A DNA stretch of 64,000 bases from Hygrocybe punicea (GCA_963556145.1 OY744470.1:2418001-2482000), one strand, 5' to 3'. Numbered from the stretch's first letter, positions 45,954 to 58,213 are shown. The notes: a model not told the origin generated them from the letters alone. Made by a program: numbers and translations.

Positions 45954-46895
45954 TTATTCGACTTGAACCTGATCATGACTCCTCCGCTTTTCAAAGACAT
46001 CCTGGAACTCGTCAAAAGTCTTTCTTCCCAAAATGGCGAACACAACGCGAACGAAGGATTCCTTGAAGCGAGCGTCCTTCACCACCAGGAGATCCGCCCA
46101 TATCCTGGCAACGACATCCACATCGTTGCGAAATACACCTGTCCCAAAACTTCCCAAGACGATATTCTTCACGCCCTGTTGCTCGAACAAGAACAGAATA
46201 CGAGACATTCTTTCTCTCATCGCAATCTCGATCCTGCCCTCTTCGGTCTTGCCGCCAACCAGACCATGCAATGTTTTCCGAGCCACCCCAGCATTGACGG
46301 CTGGACTGGTCAGCACGTCAACCTCGATAGGGCCTCTCCAACCTCCGCCATCATCACGGAACACAACGATGCCTGGAGAATAAATCATCGCGTGCGAGTA
46401 GTAACCGCCCTTTTGATCATGATTGTGCAGTGTGTAAAACTGCTGAGCGGTGCTGGTCTTGAGAGTAGGATATAGCGTAGATGAGCGAGCGATGGACTCC
46501 TCTTGAGCCTGCGTACCGCGCAGGAAGCCACCTCCTGGGTTCTTTGCAGAAGCAAAGTTCAGTATGCCTATTTTGCCGTGATCCACAGTGCTGGATAATA
46601 GCCGAGCGCCGTCGAGTGTGGATATTTCCAGAATGGATATCTCGGTCGGAGTAACTGTGGGTGTAGTAACAGGAGGTTGTGCTACGGCAGACCAATTGGA
46701 TAGGAGTGAATCTGGAGCAAAGTAGAGGGTTTGCTGCTTTGAGCGTTCGATGATTGGTGCAAGATCATAGGACACGTTGTCGACGATGTAGGAACCGTGT
46801 TCGATTGCGGCAAGGGTTGTCTGGGCTATCTTTCGGAGGATCGATGCAGACGGCATTCCTGTCAGAGTCCACTTGAGAGTCGTGGTTCGATGCAA
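45954..46895 (-). CDS. Microbial-type poly(ADP-ribose) glycohydrolase domain protein
   Basis: Single exon, 313 residues if translation starts at MHRTTTLKWTLTG; a second Met 13 residues on (46856) may be the true start. The catalytic signature NFASAKNPGGGFLRGTQAQEE (GGG, seven residues, QEE) is intact, followed by YTLHNHDQKGGYYSHAMIYS and, further on, a macrodomain-like VLGSFGTGVFRND. This is the PARG_cat_microb/TIGR02452 family of about 280-320 residues, expected to hydrolyse ADP-ribose polymers or related ADP-ribose conjugates. No targeting signal is evident. It is transcribed in the same direction as clathrin light chain. Confidence 0.9.
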   Translation of the reverse strand: MHRTTTLKWTLTGMPSASILRKIAQTTLAAIEHGSYIVDNVSYDLAPIIERSKQQTLYFAPDSLLSNWSAVAQPPVTTPTVTPTEISILEISTLDGARLLSSTVDHGKIGILNFASAKNPGGGFLRGTQAQEESIARSSTLYPTLKTSTAQQFYTLHNHDQKGGYYSHAMIYSPGIVVFRDDGGGWRGPIEVDVLTSPAVNAGVARKTLHGLVGGKTEEGRIEIAMRERMSRILFLFEQQGVKNIVLGSFGTGVFRNDVDVVARIWADLLVVKDARFKESFVRVVFAILGRKTFDEFQDVFEKRRSHDQVQVE

Positions 46896-47010
46896 GGTCA
46901 GCGGCTGAAAATGTGGTCAGACTGACTCTACAGGCGTGACTCTTATAACAAAACAAGTCCTATGACATTAGCAGAGCGATATAACCTATGCACGCTAACT
47001 CCACCTCCAT

Positions 47011-47744
47011 CTAGTAACCAGCTGCGCCAGGAGCAGAGTCTCCCTCTCTTTTCAACCTCAACAATACCTCCTTGAATCGTGTCAGGTCAGTCGTACCAGG
47101 GCCAGTCCTTGCAATCGTCTTGCTTTGCGAATTTTGCAGCTCGACCAGGTCACAGATTCGTTCCCAAGTCGTACCAGAAGACAGCCCTGAGGAGAGTGAG
47201 GCGAGATATTCAGCTTCCTGATCTCTGGCGCAAATCACGATGTGAGTTGGCTGAGTCGTCTATGGAGAGAGGATGAGACGCACTTATTTTCTCTTATATT
47301 CCTCTTAGTCTTTCCCGCGTACTCATTGTAGAAGGCATCAATGGCACGCTCAGCTTTAGCGATAGTTTCCAAGCGCTTCGCTTCAGATGCTTGATCTCGC
47401 GCTGCGATCTCCGCAGCCTGTTTGTCGCGCCAGTCCCTAGAACGGGGTTGAAGTTAAGAAGCAATGAGAGGTAATTGAGCGCACTTGAGAACTTGTGGTT
47501 CATCGTCATCTAGTGTTTGGGAGAGGATTGGGGTGCTCGAGAAGACGGAAGGTTGTGGACGGGGTGCAAATGTGGTGTTAAAATCATCGAATGAGAAACT
47601 AATGCCATCGTTCTTGGAGATGGAGGGTGCTTGGCTGTGAGCGGGCGTGTGGAAGTCATCCGAGTCATCAATAGATATGTCTGGAAATGCGGCGACCGCA
47701 CGGTCAAAATCAATGTCGGCTTCGCTTGAAAATAAATCGCTCAT
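47011..47744 (-). CDS. CLC1: Clathrin light chain
   Basis: Three exons, 47744-47485, 47436-47284 and 47224-47011, give 208 residues. The N-terminus (SDLFSSEADIDFDRAVAAFP) is acidic and FDD-rich; the middle KDWRDKQAAEIAARDQASEAKRL is the heavy-chain-binding coiled coil with its typical W and R. The C-terminus ends DLTRFKEVLLRLKREGDSAPGAAGY, the usual fungal ending. The protein regulates clathrin lattice assembly in endocytosis and trans-Golgi transport. A Harbinger transposon begins 75 bp upstream of the ATG, so the native promoter must be mostly displaced. Confidence 0.93.
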
Positions 47745-48029
47745 TGCGGTTGCTGTTATCAGGAAATTGGGGAGGCGCCGGCATGTCCAGGCGGAGTTGA
47801 TAATCGATTAATTTCTATTAGTAGGGGTCAGAGTAGCCGATTTGAGAGTCGATTCAAAGGTTGATTCAAAGTCGATTATGGATGGCAGAATCAGGTCAGA
47901 ATCGGGTCTCACTCTGACCGACCCGGATTCACAGCGTCAATTCACCTTCAATTCTGCTCTCAATTCCACCAATAAAATAAAATAAAATAATTGATATTTT
48001 TAACTATTCAACGTACATTCAACTTGAAC

Positions 48030-49861
48030 ATGCCCAAGGCAAGCCGTCCTCAACGTACCAAGCTTCTGCTCCGGGCATTTACTCAGTACTGGCACCTGTC
48101 TCAAGATCTCCAAAAGAGACGGAAGGCCATTGCGAAACAACTGCAGGTGTCCGAGACAAACTCGCCTGTCGATCTTGCACCTTTGGCGAGGGATCCTGTA
48201 TCCGAGGTCAGCCTGTTCAATCTTGCTGAACTCACCTCCCTTTCCTCTGGAATAGAAGACAACACCAATGCCAGCACATCCAGCGCGTCCTCAGGCTCCC
48301 TCTCAAGTGACTGGTCATTCAATGCTGACAGTTGGTCGAGTGCCTCAAACTCTGACTCCGAGTTGGAGGATGCCATTCCACCAGCCTTGGATAACGGTGA
48401 TTTCACTGTTACTCACCTACACGGCATCGACAGCGACTCGGACAACGATCTTGATTCTGGTTGGGATGGAGACGATGAATCCGATGGGCTGGGCAGTGGG
48501 GATAGCTGTCGTACGATCAGGAACTTTGTTGTGGACGAGATCAACAACATGCATGCTCACCGATATGAAACACCTCGCCATCGAATTCCCCGTGCCCCCC
48601 CATATCTCCACCACGTCCTCACTGTCTTAAAATATAGCCGACCAGACCATTTTCGACAAGCTCTACGAGTTTCCCCAACTACATTTGACACCATCCTGCA
48701 GCGCATATCTGGTGACCCTGTGTTTGAAAACCAGTCCAATCAGTTCCAAATGCCGGTTGAGGAACAATTGGCCATTACACTCTACCGCTTCGGTCACAAT
48801 GGAAATGCCGCGAGCCATCAGTCAGTTGCTAACTGGGCCGGTGTGGGTAAAGGAACAGTCACCTTAGCGACTCGACGAGTGATGACAGCCATTTTGCGCC
48901 CAGACTTCATGCGTGAGGCTGTTCGTATGCCCAATGACAGGGAGAAGGAAGCTGCAAAGGAATGGGTCGCAGCGCATTCTTGTGAAGCATGGCGGAATGG
49001 TTGGTGTATGGTTGATGGAACTCTGGTGCCGCTCTATGCTCGTCCCTATTGGTATGGATCAAGCTATTTTGATCGGAAGAGCAACTATTCCATGAACGTG
49101 CAGGTGAGCACTCGGATAAATGTCTGAAGACAGGATTGACATTACCATCTAGATTGTATCGTTGCCTAACCTCCGTATCATTGACTTCGGCTATGGTTTC
49201 ACTGGTAGCATTCATGACTCGACAGCGTGGAATGAAACTCGAATGGCAAAAGAACATAATGACTTGTTGGAGGATGGTGACTGGATCTGGGCTGATTCTG
49301 CGTATCCGGTGCGTCTTCTCTTCTCAATTTGAGTCATTGTCTGACACCGTGACAAAGATCCAGGTCTGGCTGGTCGCTCCATACAAGAAACCAGAGGCTG
49401 ACAGACCGGAGAACACTCGATTCAACAACCATGTCTCCATGGTCCGCATTCGTTCAGAACACGCTATAGGCTTTCTCAAGGGTCGCTTTGCATCACTCAA
49501 ACACCTTCGCATCAACATCGTTAATGAAGCCACCCACGTTTTCGCAACATATTGGATTTCTGCATGCATCGGCCTTCATTGCTTTGCAATGACATGTGAA
49601 GACAACGAGAACCCAGACCATGATAATGCTGATGCTGGCTACCACGACCCTTTCATTGATGAAGGCCTATCTTCTGGACCATCCGATACTGAAAATGAAC
49701 GCTTTTGCAGCCGTACAGCATACTCACGAGCAACCCAGAGACTTCGTAAGGCTAAAGCAAAGCGTGAAAGGATCAAGCAACAACTCTTCCGTGCATTAGA
49801 TGACGACTGGTGTGTACATCATATTCTTGGAACGGTGACTTTGGACATTCACTATGCCTAG
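48030..49861 (+). CDS. Harbinger transposase (HARBI1-like DDE)
   Basis: Three exons, 48030-49103, 49153-49308 and 49358-49861, all junctions in phase 0; 577 residues. The N-terminal 190 residues are acidic/Ser-rich. HTH-like region: EEQLAITLYRFGHNGNAASH then VANWAGVGKGTVTLATRRV. Catalytic residues sit in WCMVDGTLVPL (first D), GYGFTGSIHDSTAW (second D) and RIRSEHAIGFLKGRF (E). The C-terminus is basic (RLRKAKAKRERIKQQL). It needs its Myb-like partner for nuclear import and end recognition in related systems. The stop codon overlaps that of the convergent partner gene. Confidence 0.92.
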
Positions 49862-51368
49862 ACGTGCCCATCTCTCTGCTCATCGGTGGGGTGATCAGTT
49901 GGTAGATACAAGGGTAGATGGGGCTCCATTTGTCCTACAGAAATATTACCGAAATGAAATTCTTCACCAAGTTCGAGGTTGTGACTACTGGTGTGAGCTG
50001 GTGAGCTGAATGCAGTGGGGGAAGAGTTTGAAGCGCCTGAAATATGATCTGTCGCCGCAGTGAAAGATGTTGATGCGAACGGAGTGGGACGATGGGCCTG
50101 CAGTTGGGCTAGCCTGAACTCGTACTCGAGCCGCATCTTGTCTTGCTCCAGTCTGATCTTCTGAATCTTTAATTCTGCTTTTCGTCTGTCTCTTTCGATC
50201 TGAATACGCTCCTGAGCCTTTATCCGAGCGATATCTGTGTCCTTTGTGAGTTCAAGCCGCTTAATTTTCATGTCAATGGACTTCTGCACGGTCTCTTCCT
50301 GTGCCCTGGCAACATCACTGAACTTCTCCATAACAGCACGAGTCTTCTTGCCAGTGGGTTCCTGCTTGACTACAGGCTTTGAGGTGTTTGTGCTGGACTC
50401 GGCAGCTTTCCGTTTAATGGGTAAGTGGACCTCGGCGTTGTTTTCATCTGGCTCGGTGACATCTTGTCCCTCACTAGCAACAGCTTCCCCATTGCCCTCC
50501 TCGTCACTAAGTCCGAAAGATATCGGGTCCTCATAGTCGCTGGAAGTGGCTGTCGAGTTGAGGTATCCACTCATATTGATTTCAGATCCACTGTTGCCAA
50601 TTCCGACCGGTACAACATTCGGGCGCTCAGACACAAGGTCTCTCATCTCGAAATACCATGGGAATGACTGGCTGATGAGCTCTAGAGAATGGGTGAGTCA
50701 GGTGAGTATTAAGATCAGTGCGTTGAACGCTCTACTGACCCCATTTGTTTGTGAACGCGTTTTTCACATCCATGTTGATCTGGTCTGCAGAAGTAATCCC
50801 TTCACCGGTGAGTCCCATCTCCTCTTTGTACTTCTGGGTATCTTTGACAAGCCTATATGATGTTTTCCAGTGACATTCAGACCCTTGCGAGAACGGATTA
50901 CCAACTCACGCCTGAATCCGGTTTTTTATCTTTTGCGCCCACACGTTCTTTTCCTTCGCAGTCCGGGCCTGCTCAAATGCAGGACCATATACCGGATGGT
51001 CTCCAAAGACTCTTGCCGCCAACTCCTTGTGATGATGGGCCTTGGACAGGCCACCACCTTTGGTAGTCGACACGTTGGCACCAGGACCAGGAAAAAGGCC
51101 TTGTCGGATGATGGGGTCTTCGGCAATGCAGTGAATGAGCTGCCAGGTGAGGTCCTTGTCCTTCCAGCTGTTACTTGTCAGTACTGAAGACTTATGCATG
51201 ACGAACAGACACTTTTTCATACTCGATCTTGACATCCGGCTCATCCCCGGTGTCTTTCTTGTTCTTCGGCTCGTTACTTTTTGTCTCGTTGCTGGCAGCT
51301 GCTCTAGCACTGGGTATGGGTGTACGCTTGCCTGTAGCTGTAGTTGGGTTCTTCACTTTCGGTGCCAT
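49858..51368 (-). CDS. Harbinger Myb/SANT-like partner protein
   Basis: Minus-strand gene of four exons: from MAPKVKNPTTATGKR (51368) to about 51218; about 51170 to 50907 (WKDKDLTWQLIHCIAEDPII, a Myb/SANT-like start, to WAQKIKNRIQ); about 50847 to 50741 (LVKDTQKYKEEMGLTGEGIT); and about 50685 to 49858 (LISQSFPWYFEMRDLVSERP onward). The long coiled coil KRLELTKDTDIARIKAQERI in the last exon is Lys/Glu/Arg-rich. In Harbinger transposons this partner binds the transposon ends and brings the transposase to the nucleus. The first splice seems to use a GTCTGT donor. Confidence 0.85.
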
Positions 51369-51580
51369 GATGATAGGATAGGGGAAATAAAAAAATAAAT
51401 TATATTTCATACACTAAGGAACAGATGAATCGAAAGCCGCTTCACAACGTGAAGCTACTCGCGAGTCGCTTCGTCGATTCGTGGATTCAGCGAGAATCGG
51501 ATGTCGGAATCGATGTCTGAATCGATTTTCGAATCGGTCCCTGAATCGACCTCGAATCGGTCACTCTGACCCCTACTATT

Positions 51581-52092
51581 TACATACAACAGTAAAATAT
51601 CTTCTAATCAAGCACCTTTCAGTTTTTTGGTGAAAGAGGTAAGTGAATGCGGCCTTGCCCTGAAACAGCGGCAAGGCCCAGAATTGATAAGTATTGTACA
51701 ACACGAGAAGAACCGGTGTGGTGCAATACAAAAGAAAGGGATGCGGTAAGGGTGGGTGCGAGAAAACCAAAAAACTAAAGGCTACGAGAGATCAGAAGTA
51801 ACTAGGGAAAAATAAGGAACAACATACTTTGGAGGAGACGAAAGGACTGGTAGCAGGAAACGTCTCCTCTGAAGTAAATAAAGAAAGGGAAACTGAAACC
51901 TCGACGTGGGAAAAAGGGGTGGAAACCCCGGGGTGAAACTCGAGGAAAGGAGAGGCGCAAGGGCTCTCGATCGCGGAGGCGAGTGCAGTCCGTGCGAGTC
52001 TTGAACCGTAATGTCGGGCATGATTAGACTACAATAAAGAAAACTTTAAACTCAGGTAAAATATAGTATTGTATTATTGTTATTTTCATATA
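51581..52092. other. Short unclassified segment between transposons
   Basis: Minus-strand open frames at 51576-51770 and 51782-52021 lack known domains. The segment is A/T-rich near 52020-52090. Confidence 0.35.
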
Positions 52093-52105
52093 TACAGTGT
52101 TCAAT

Positions 52106-53370
52106 TAGTGTTGCTGTAGTTCGGTTCCGAACCTGGCCGAACCCGGTTCAAACCCCGAACCAAACCCTAGGTTCAGTCTAAGTTCAGCCAAGTGCTGAAC
52201 CGGACCGCGGGTTCAGTTCCAGGTTTCGAGGCCTGCCGGATTTCCTGAACGGCTCCAAACCGTGTCCAAACCGCGAACGCGGATATTTCTAAGGTATTTA
52301 TTTCATTTGTTTTTCGTATTTCTTTTACTTACTTTTTCGTGGTAAACAGTATCATGTGACCATTACACGTAGGTTTTCTTCACCAACACCGCAACAATGC
52401 AAGGCCAATGAACGCGACACATTGTCGCGTTCATGAACACAGGTAAGTCTCATAAAACTTCTTAACTTTACTAATATTATCTGCCACAGGCAACTTGACC
52501 GCGATGCACACGACCCGGCACAACATGGATCCCAGCGCCAACGCGGACGCGGGACGGCCGCAACACCACCACCACCACCACCACCACCAGCGGTGGCAAC
52601 GGCAACGGCATCAACGACGACGGCAACGGCCATCAGCAGCGCCAGCAGCAGCAGAAGCACCTGCAACAGCAGCAGCAACGCCGGCAACAGCAGCAACGCC
52701 GGCAACAGCAGCAACGCCGGCAGCAGCAGCCGTGGCAGCAACACCACCGCGACCATACCACCACCCGAAGAGGACAACAGCAGCAGTGCTGCACCAAGCC
52801 ATCCAATGCCAACGGACACGGGACAGCCGCAACACCACCACCACCAGTGGCGGCATGGCAACGACGACGGCGACGGCCAGCAGCAGCAGCAGCAGCAGCA
52901 ACAGCGGCAGCGGCAATGGCGACAACAGCAGCAGCGGCAGCAGCAACGGCGACAGCAGCAGCAGCAGCAGCAGCAGCCGTGGCAGCAACACCACCACAAC
53001 CATACCACCACCCCGACGAGGACAACAGTTGGCAGCAGCAGCGCCGGCAATGCCACGCAGGGACCACGGGACAAGACCCCGTCCCTCCACATCCCTTGGG
53101 GACACCGGAGGGCTCCCCCGCACCCATCTACCTCGCGAAGTGCAGCGCCATATCTATTGATACGTGCCTGCCATTCGCGAGGAGAACGGACAGGGTGAGC
53201 CCACCTCGGTCTGGGTTTCAGACCGCGTCTGAACCCAGACCGAACGCGAAGAGACAGTTCGACGCCGTCTGGGTCCGGGTTTGGCCATGCGCCAAACCGG
53301 ACCCGAAGTTCAGTTCGCGGTTCCGCCAAAAAGGGTCGGAACCGGACCGAACTGAACTTCGGCAACACTA
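52106..53370. mobile_element. Non-autonomous hAT element, 1265 bp, CAN-repeat interior
   Basis: Perfect 8-bp target duplication TGTTCAAT (52098-52105 and 53371-53378). Inverted ends are TAGTGTTGCTGTAGTTC on the left and TAGTGTTGCCGAAGTTC on the right. Subterminal GGTTC/GAACC motifs are dense in the first 200 and last 180 bp. The interior (52550-53060) is a CAN trinucleotide array (CAG, CAC, CAA), which keeps all frames open; the long frames there are not treated as genes. Confidence 0.93.
52560..53065. repeat. CAN trinucleotide-rich tract
   Basis: Alternating (CAC)n, (CAG)n and CAACGGCGG-type units within the hAT element, with a roughly 240-bp higher-order duplication: CGGACNCGGGACNGCCGCAA occurs at about 52543 and 52815. 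Confidence 0.8.
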
Positions 53371-54518
53371 TGTTCAATGGCTCCTTTGAACACTACCAGT
53401 CCTTTGAACACCCTGATATAATTGATTCTGTACTGATTTCTACTGCTAAAAAATGTTCTAATTCCTTCAGTGTATTATCTGAACCTATCTAGATATTGTT
53501 TTTTATTCAGAACCACCAATAAAATTAGAAACTGAATATTCATAAAGTAGAGAGAAATCTGATCACTCCTTTGAACACTAATGTTTTGACCATAAAACAT
53601 TCCAGTATCAACAGATTTCTTTAAAAATGGGTATGAGAGGTCTTGAGATATATGAGCAACCTTCTGTCTATTCAGATTTTGTTCAAGATAATTTGGCTAC
53701 CTGTGGCATTTGAGGGTAATTTTTGTGTTCAAAGGAGCCATTGAATACTGTAATGACATTTTGAAAAACAAATATTTTACAGCCCTTTTTGAAATTCTCG
53801 AGACTTTTTGAATTTTTTTGATAGTTTAGAAAAATGTTGACTTTAGAAATTTTTTGAGTGCTGTATGTTGTATCTCATGAAATACTGCATGGATTGACAT
53901 GGCTATAGAGGGAAATTTGTACTATGTCTTAAGGGCTATCTACTCCTGTAATTACATTTGGAAAATATTTAGTGTGTGGTGAGTTATGGATGAAACAAAA
54001 GGTAAACCAGTTACTTTGTGACACCCCAAATGATATTGTCAAGTAATGCCATCCAATGAACTCCTATGAGGAAGATTGTGGAGAGAAAGTTTTGTTCATT
54101 TTGTCAAGGGCTAGAAGTACATATACCATCTTTTTCTTTATTTTTTGTTCTTTGGGCCAATATTTATGACTTTTGTAGTCATGATCTCAATGCAGACAAG
54201 CATAGTAATGATGTAATATTGGCTTAAAGAACAAAAAATAAAGAAAAACACGGTATATGTACTTCTAGCCCTTGAAAAAATGAACAACTTTCTCTCTACA
54301 ATCTTCTTCATAGGAGTTCATTTGATGGCATTACTCAACAATATCATTTTGGGTGTCACAAAGTACTGGTTTACCTTTCATTTCATCCACAACTCACCAC
54401 ACACTAAATATGTTTTGAATGTAATTACAGGAGTAGATAGCCCTTAAGACATAGTACAACTTTCCCTCTATAACCATGTCAATCCATGCAGTATTTCACG
54501 AGATACAACATACAGCAC

Positions 54519-57045
54519 TGTTATGGATCGCTTCTGCAGCGGGCTCCGGCAACAATCAACTTAACTAGGAGGGGGGTTTCCAGGGGAGAGATCAGCAGTT
54601 TTCATTGTTGCTTACAACTAAGACAACACTGCTACACCGCCGTTGTGCTCACAGTGTCCCTGAGACCTAGAAAGGGCAGCATCAGAAATAGATAAGATTT
54701 AATTCAGTTTCATATTAGATCCTATCTAAACTCGGTAATGGGGGTAACTGATATGAAAATCGAATAGAATTCATCATTGGTACAAGTCAGCTTCTTTTTA
54801 TTTAAATTTCTATGGAAACTGGCCACGATCCAGCCTAGTTCATGGCACTGGGCCAATTACAGACCTCAAGGATGGACACCGACATCAAATCAGTGCTGGG
54901 CAAAGACTTTGCAGCGATTTCCGAGCGTGAGGATCCTTTATTCAAACCCCGCCCAACTTCTGAGCTCGAATTCAAACATCAACCTCCTTCTCAACCGCAA
55001 CCGCTTCGTCAACCACAACCTCCCTGTCCCCTCCACCATGTCTACACCTTAGAGCAACAGACTCAAGGTCACCTCTTCTGCATTCCCACCCTTCTGCTAT
55101 TCACTGACCCTCCCTCTTCTAAGTGTGGCAAGACGACGCAGTCCGCCTTGTTTTGTTGCGGGGTGGCAATGGGTAGTGACTGCAGCAGGCAAGGAGAAGC
55201 TTTTTTCTATCTTAGAATGCTAGTAGTTACAATGTGGTGTGGTGTAGTGCTGGTCGCTCATGAGCAGAATTGTGATATATTTTGTGATTCTGCTACCATG
55301 AAATATTGACAAGAATATTTATTTATCTATTTATTTCGACCTGGCGCACCGTCTGCCCATGCAAAATCTGTGTTGGGTTGATGCGAAATCTGTGTGGCTG
55401 ATGCCCGATGTCGGACAGAGGCTGCCCTTTTTTTGTTGAGGCACGGCGGAACCTGGCCCAATCCAGCCACTTGGGTTCCATGGCTGAATCGGGATGACTG
55501 AGCAAGCGGCGGTGTAAGAAGAGGGTCAAGGTCTAATGTCATTGCAAGCCGTGGGGTTTACCCAAAACAAGATGAGTCTGCCCCAAGAACCAGACTAAAC
55601 GTAAGGAAAAGAAAGAAGAAAAAGTCTGAACTAACAACAAGGACAGTAGATATAGTGAATGGACTTGAGGGGAGGTAAATGGGAATCCAACCAGGAAGCT
55701 ACAACATGTCCAACTATACCATGTGTTCACCATGAGACAGACATGAGGCATCCTCATGTCGATGTTCTCGCGATCCAACTGGAGGCCTGGGTGTCATTGA
55801 GGATAGAAGAGGTCCGGATGACTCGGATGATTTGTCATTGGATCATGTGATGCGCAGAATTGCCTATTTGTGTAATGGGCAAATGCGCAGTCTGACAAGT
55901 GCGATGCACGGTCGGGTCGAAGAGGGGTATCGTCCAGTGTGGGATTGGTGAAGGGAGTGTCTTGAGGTGGTGTGGATGTAGTGGCAAGGTCGGCATGAAA
56001 GAAAACAAAGGAATGTGTGGAAGGAAAACCAACTAGGATGGTGGGCTAGTCGAGGTCAGATATGCGAACAGCATCAGCTGTACCGGATGATGATGTGTGT
56101 GTCAATGATGTATCGAGGGGTGATGTCTTGTCCTGTGTGTAGAACAACGTGGTCCACCTGATGTCAGTATTCGTCCAAGAAAGGGTATTGTTGTAAATGA
56201 GTGTGGGGGGTATCAAGGTTACGGATGGAAAAGGATAAATGAATGTGGGTCCAGGTGTCGAGTCATGGCACGAGTGACAAGCTGTGGGAATAAGATGTTG
56301 GGTACTGCATTGAAGCGATGTCGTGTGAACAATAAATGATAGGGGTCGGTTCACTGTATTGGGAAGTCGTATGGTCTGTGGTCGAAGTCTGAAGGTATGT
56401 GCTTCGGCAATGGTTGGATTGGAGAGAACAGTGAAATGTCCTGTGATTGAGGATTGTTCAGGACATGCATGCAGGTGAGGAATGTCGTCGGATCATCAGG
56501 GAGGATAATGGTAGGCACAGGGTATGAATATGGAAACCAAATATCCGAGAATGGCAATTGTCAATTTCGTGTCGATATATTGTCAAGGTGGAAGTCGGGT
56601 GTATCAATGGCAGAAGGGTTTCAATGCCGATGCCAAAGATAGATCATAACAAAGTAGAAACCGATAAGGAAGGTGATGGTGGTGCTGCCGATGATGATTA
56701 CGGTAATTAGCTGTGTCGGGAGTACAGCCATTGTGAATCGGTTTGTCATGGGATGAAGTCAACAATATGTCAGGGCAAGGGAAGAGACAATAGCGATGAT
56801 GTTCGTCGGCAAGGAGACTATTTGGGTACAGCAAGGTAATGTGGGGATGTGTCCATGGTCGGTCTGGATTGTTCTAGAAGAAAGGAAGAAAAGAGAACAA
56901 GGACAAGAATAAACAATGATGTCCAAAAGAAGACAAAAGGTAAAGGAAACGAAAAAAGGAAGGTGTGGTAAAGTGGAATCATCATGGTGGGGCAGCGGAG
57001 TCGGAATCGGAGTTGCGGAGTTGCAAAACATAACAAAACGTAACA
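54519..57045. mobile_element. LTR-like element, copy B, 2527 bp, with 5-bp target duplication
   Basis: Begins TGTTATGG and ends CGTAACA (TG...CA ends, TGTTA/TAACA inverted), flanked by AGCAC at 54514-54518 and 57046-57050. It sits in the right arm of the fold-back MITE, whose sequence resumes after it. The plus-strand frame at 54842-55309 (Pro/Gln-rich) may be a Gag remnant. Minus-strand frames shared with copy A encode a hydrophobic helix (about 56720-56640) and a Pro/Ser/Thr-rich stretch (56557-56046). No reverse transcriptase, integrase or internal LTR pair was found; a large solo LTR or a deletion derivative are both possible. Confidence 0.75.
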
Positions 57046-57129
57046 AGCACTCAAAATTTTTCTAAGTCAACATTTTTCTAAACTATCAAAAAAATTCAAA
57101 AAGTCTCAAGAATTTCAAAAAGGGCTGTA

Positions 57130-58213
57130 AAGAAGGAGGTCCTAGTAAATCAAGTTTAAAAAATAATTTTTACACAAGTCTAATGGACAAGGGCGACTAC
57201 CCCACACACTCGAGCACCCATTGCCTCACATGCTCCATTCAAGAACCTTGCTGTATCCCTCAATGCAGGCATACCTCTCCTATCTTGGGTCGAGGTTCAA
57301 AATGTGTTTAAGCAATAGGAGTTGTCTCACCCTCCTCATTGCTCACCACATCACCTCACCCAGGTAGCATACCTGAAATCTTCAGTTTCTTTATTTCATT
57401 GCTCATGCAATCACTCACCCAGGTCTACAGATTATTTTTTATTCTCAAAAGTTCACCCACCTCCCCTCCCTTGTACATTATTTTTGTTACACTGATTGTA
57501 CACACAAAAATTCATATGGACTTGTTCTCTCCTGCCTTCAAGCCAGACAGACCAAGCTCCAATACCTGGCTATTCACATGCTCCTTAAGCAGAGGTCCTA
57601 GTCAAATGATAACTTGTGAAATACTGCACCAAATTACATAGTCTGAGAGGGACAGTTTGTCTATGTTCTAAGGGCCATCTTTCCCTCTATTTACAATTTC
57701 AAAATATGTGTTATATAAAAAGGTATAGGTGAATTGTTGATTTGAGTCATTGCAACTTGTACAATAAATATCTTTACAAGGGATGCTTGGGTTGGCATGA
57801 TTGTAGGGGGGAAGTTGTTCTATTTCTCGAGGGCTACAAGGGCCCATGCTGTCTTTTTCTACTTTAAAATTTTGGAGGAGAATTACACAAATGCAACTTC
57901 TGTATAAATAACATTACAATAATCTGTTAAAGTCCAAAATACAAGAAAATGCGGTATGGACCCTTGTAGCCCTTGAAAAATAGAACAACTCTCTCTACAA
58001 CCATGTCAATCCAAGCATTTCTTGTAAAGATATTCATTGTACAAGTTGCAATGACTCAAATCAACAATTCGCCTATAACTTTTTATATAACACATATTTT
58101 GACATTGTAAATAGAGGGAAAGATGGCCCAGAACATAGACAAACTGTCCCTCTCAGACTATGTAATTTGGTGCAGTATTTCACAAGTCATCATTTTACTA
58201 GGACCTCCTTCTT
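57130..58213. mobile_element. Second fold-back element nested in the first
   Basis: TA on both sides (57128-57129, 58214-58215) and inverted ends AAGAAGGAGGTCCTAGTAAA. Its palindrome is 57595-57860 against 57950-58213. Between 57151 and 57593 is an unpaired segment bounded by two copies of GAGGTCCTAGT, which looks like a further insertion or a partial duplication of the end. Removing the element restores the outer arm. Confidence 0.8.

Larger units (their letters stand above)
47820..51577. mobile_element. PIF/Harbinger element, 3758 bp, two genes, apparently intact
   Basis: Ends are AGTAGGGGTCAGAGT on the left and its complement on the right, flanked by ATT (47817-47819 and 51578-51580). Subterminal regions at both ends carry many TCGATT/AATCGA motifs. 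It encodes a DDE transposase (48030-49861, plus) and a Myb/SANT-like partner (49858-51368, minus), the canonical two-protein set. Both frames are open. Confidence 0.93.
52095..53750. mobile_element. Tc1-type MITE (about 383 bp) interrupted by a hAT element
   Basis: Ends are CAGTGTTCAATGGCTCC (left, split by the hAT insertion between 52105 and 53379) and, inverted at 53725-53750, CAGTATTCAATGGCTCC; they continue as TTTGAACAC. TA flanks both sides (52093-52094 and 53751-53752). Only the first 11 bp lie left of the hAT insertion. The right TA is also the left TA of the adjoining fold-back element. Confidence 0.8.

Noticed and set aside
52352..53389. Long frames on both strands in the 1265-bp hAT element
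   Set aside because: They follow from the CAN trinucleotide array and show no domain.
54519..57045. Complete LTR retrotransposon
   Set aside because: No reverse transcriptase, RNase H or integrase motifs and no pair of direct LTRs were found; only TG...CA ends and a 5-bp duplication support the class.
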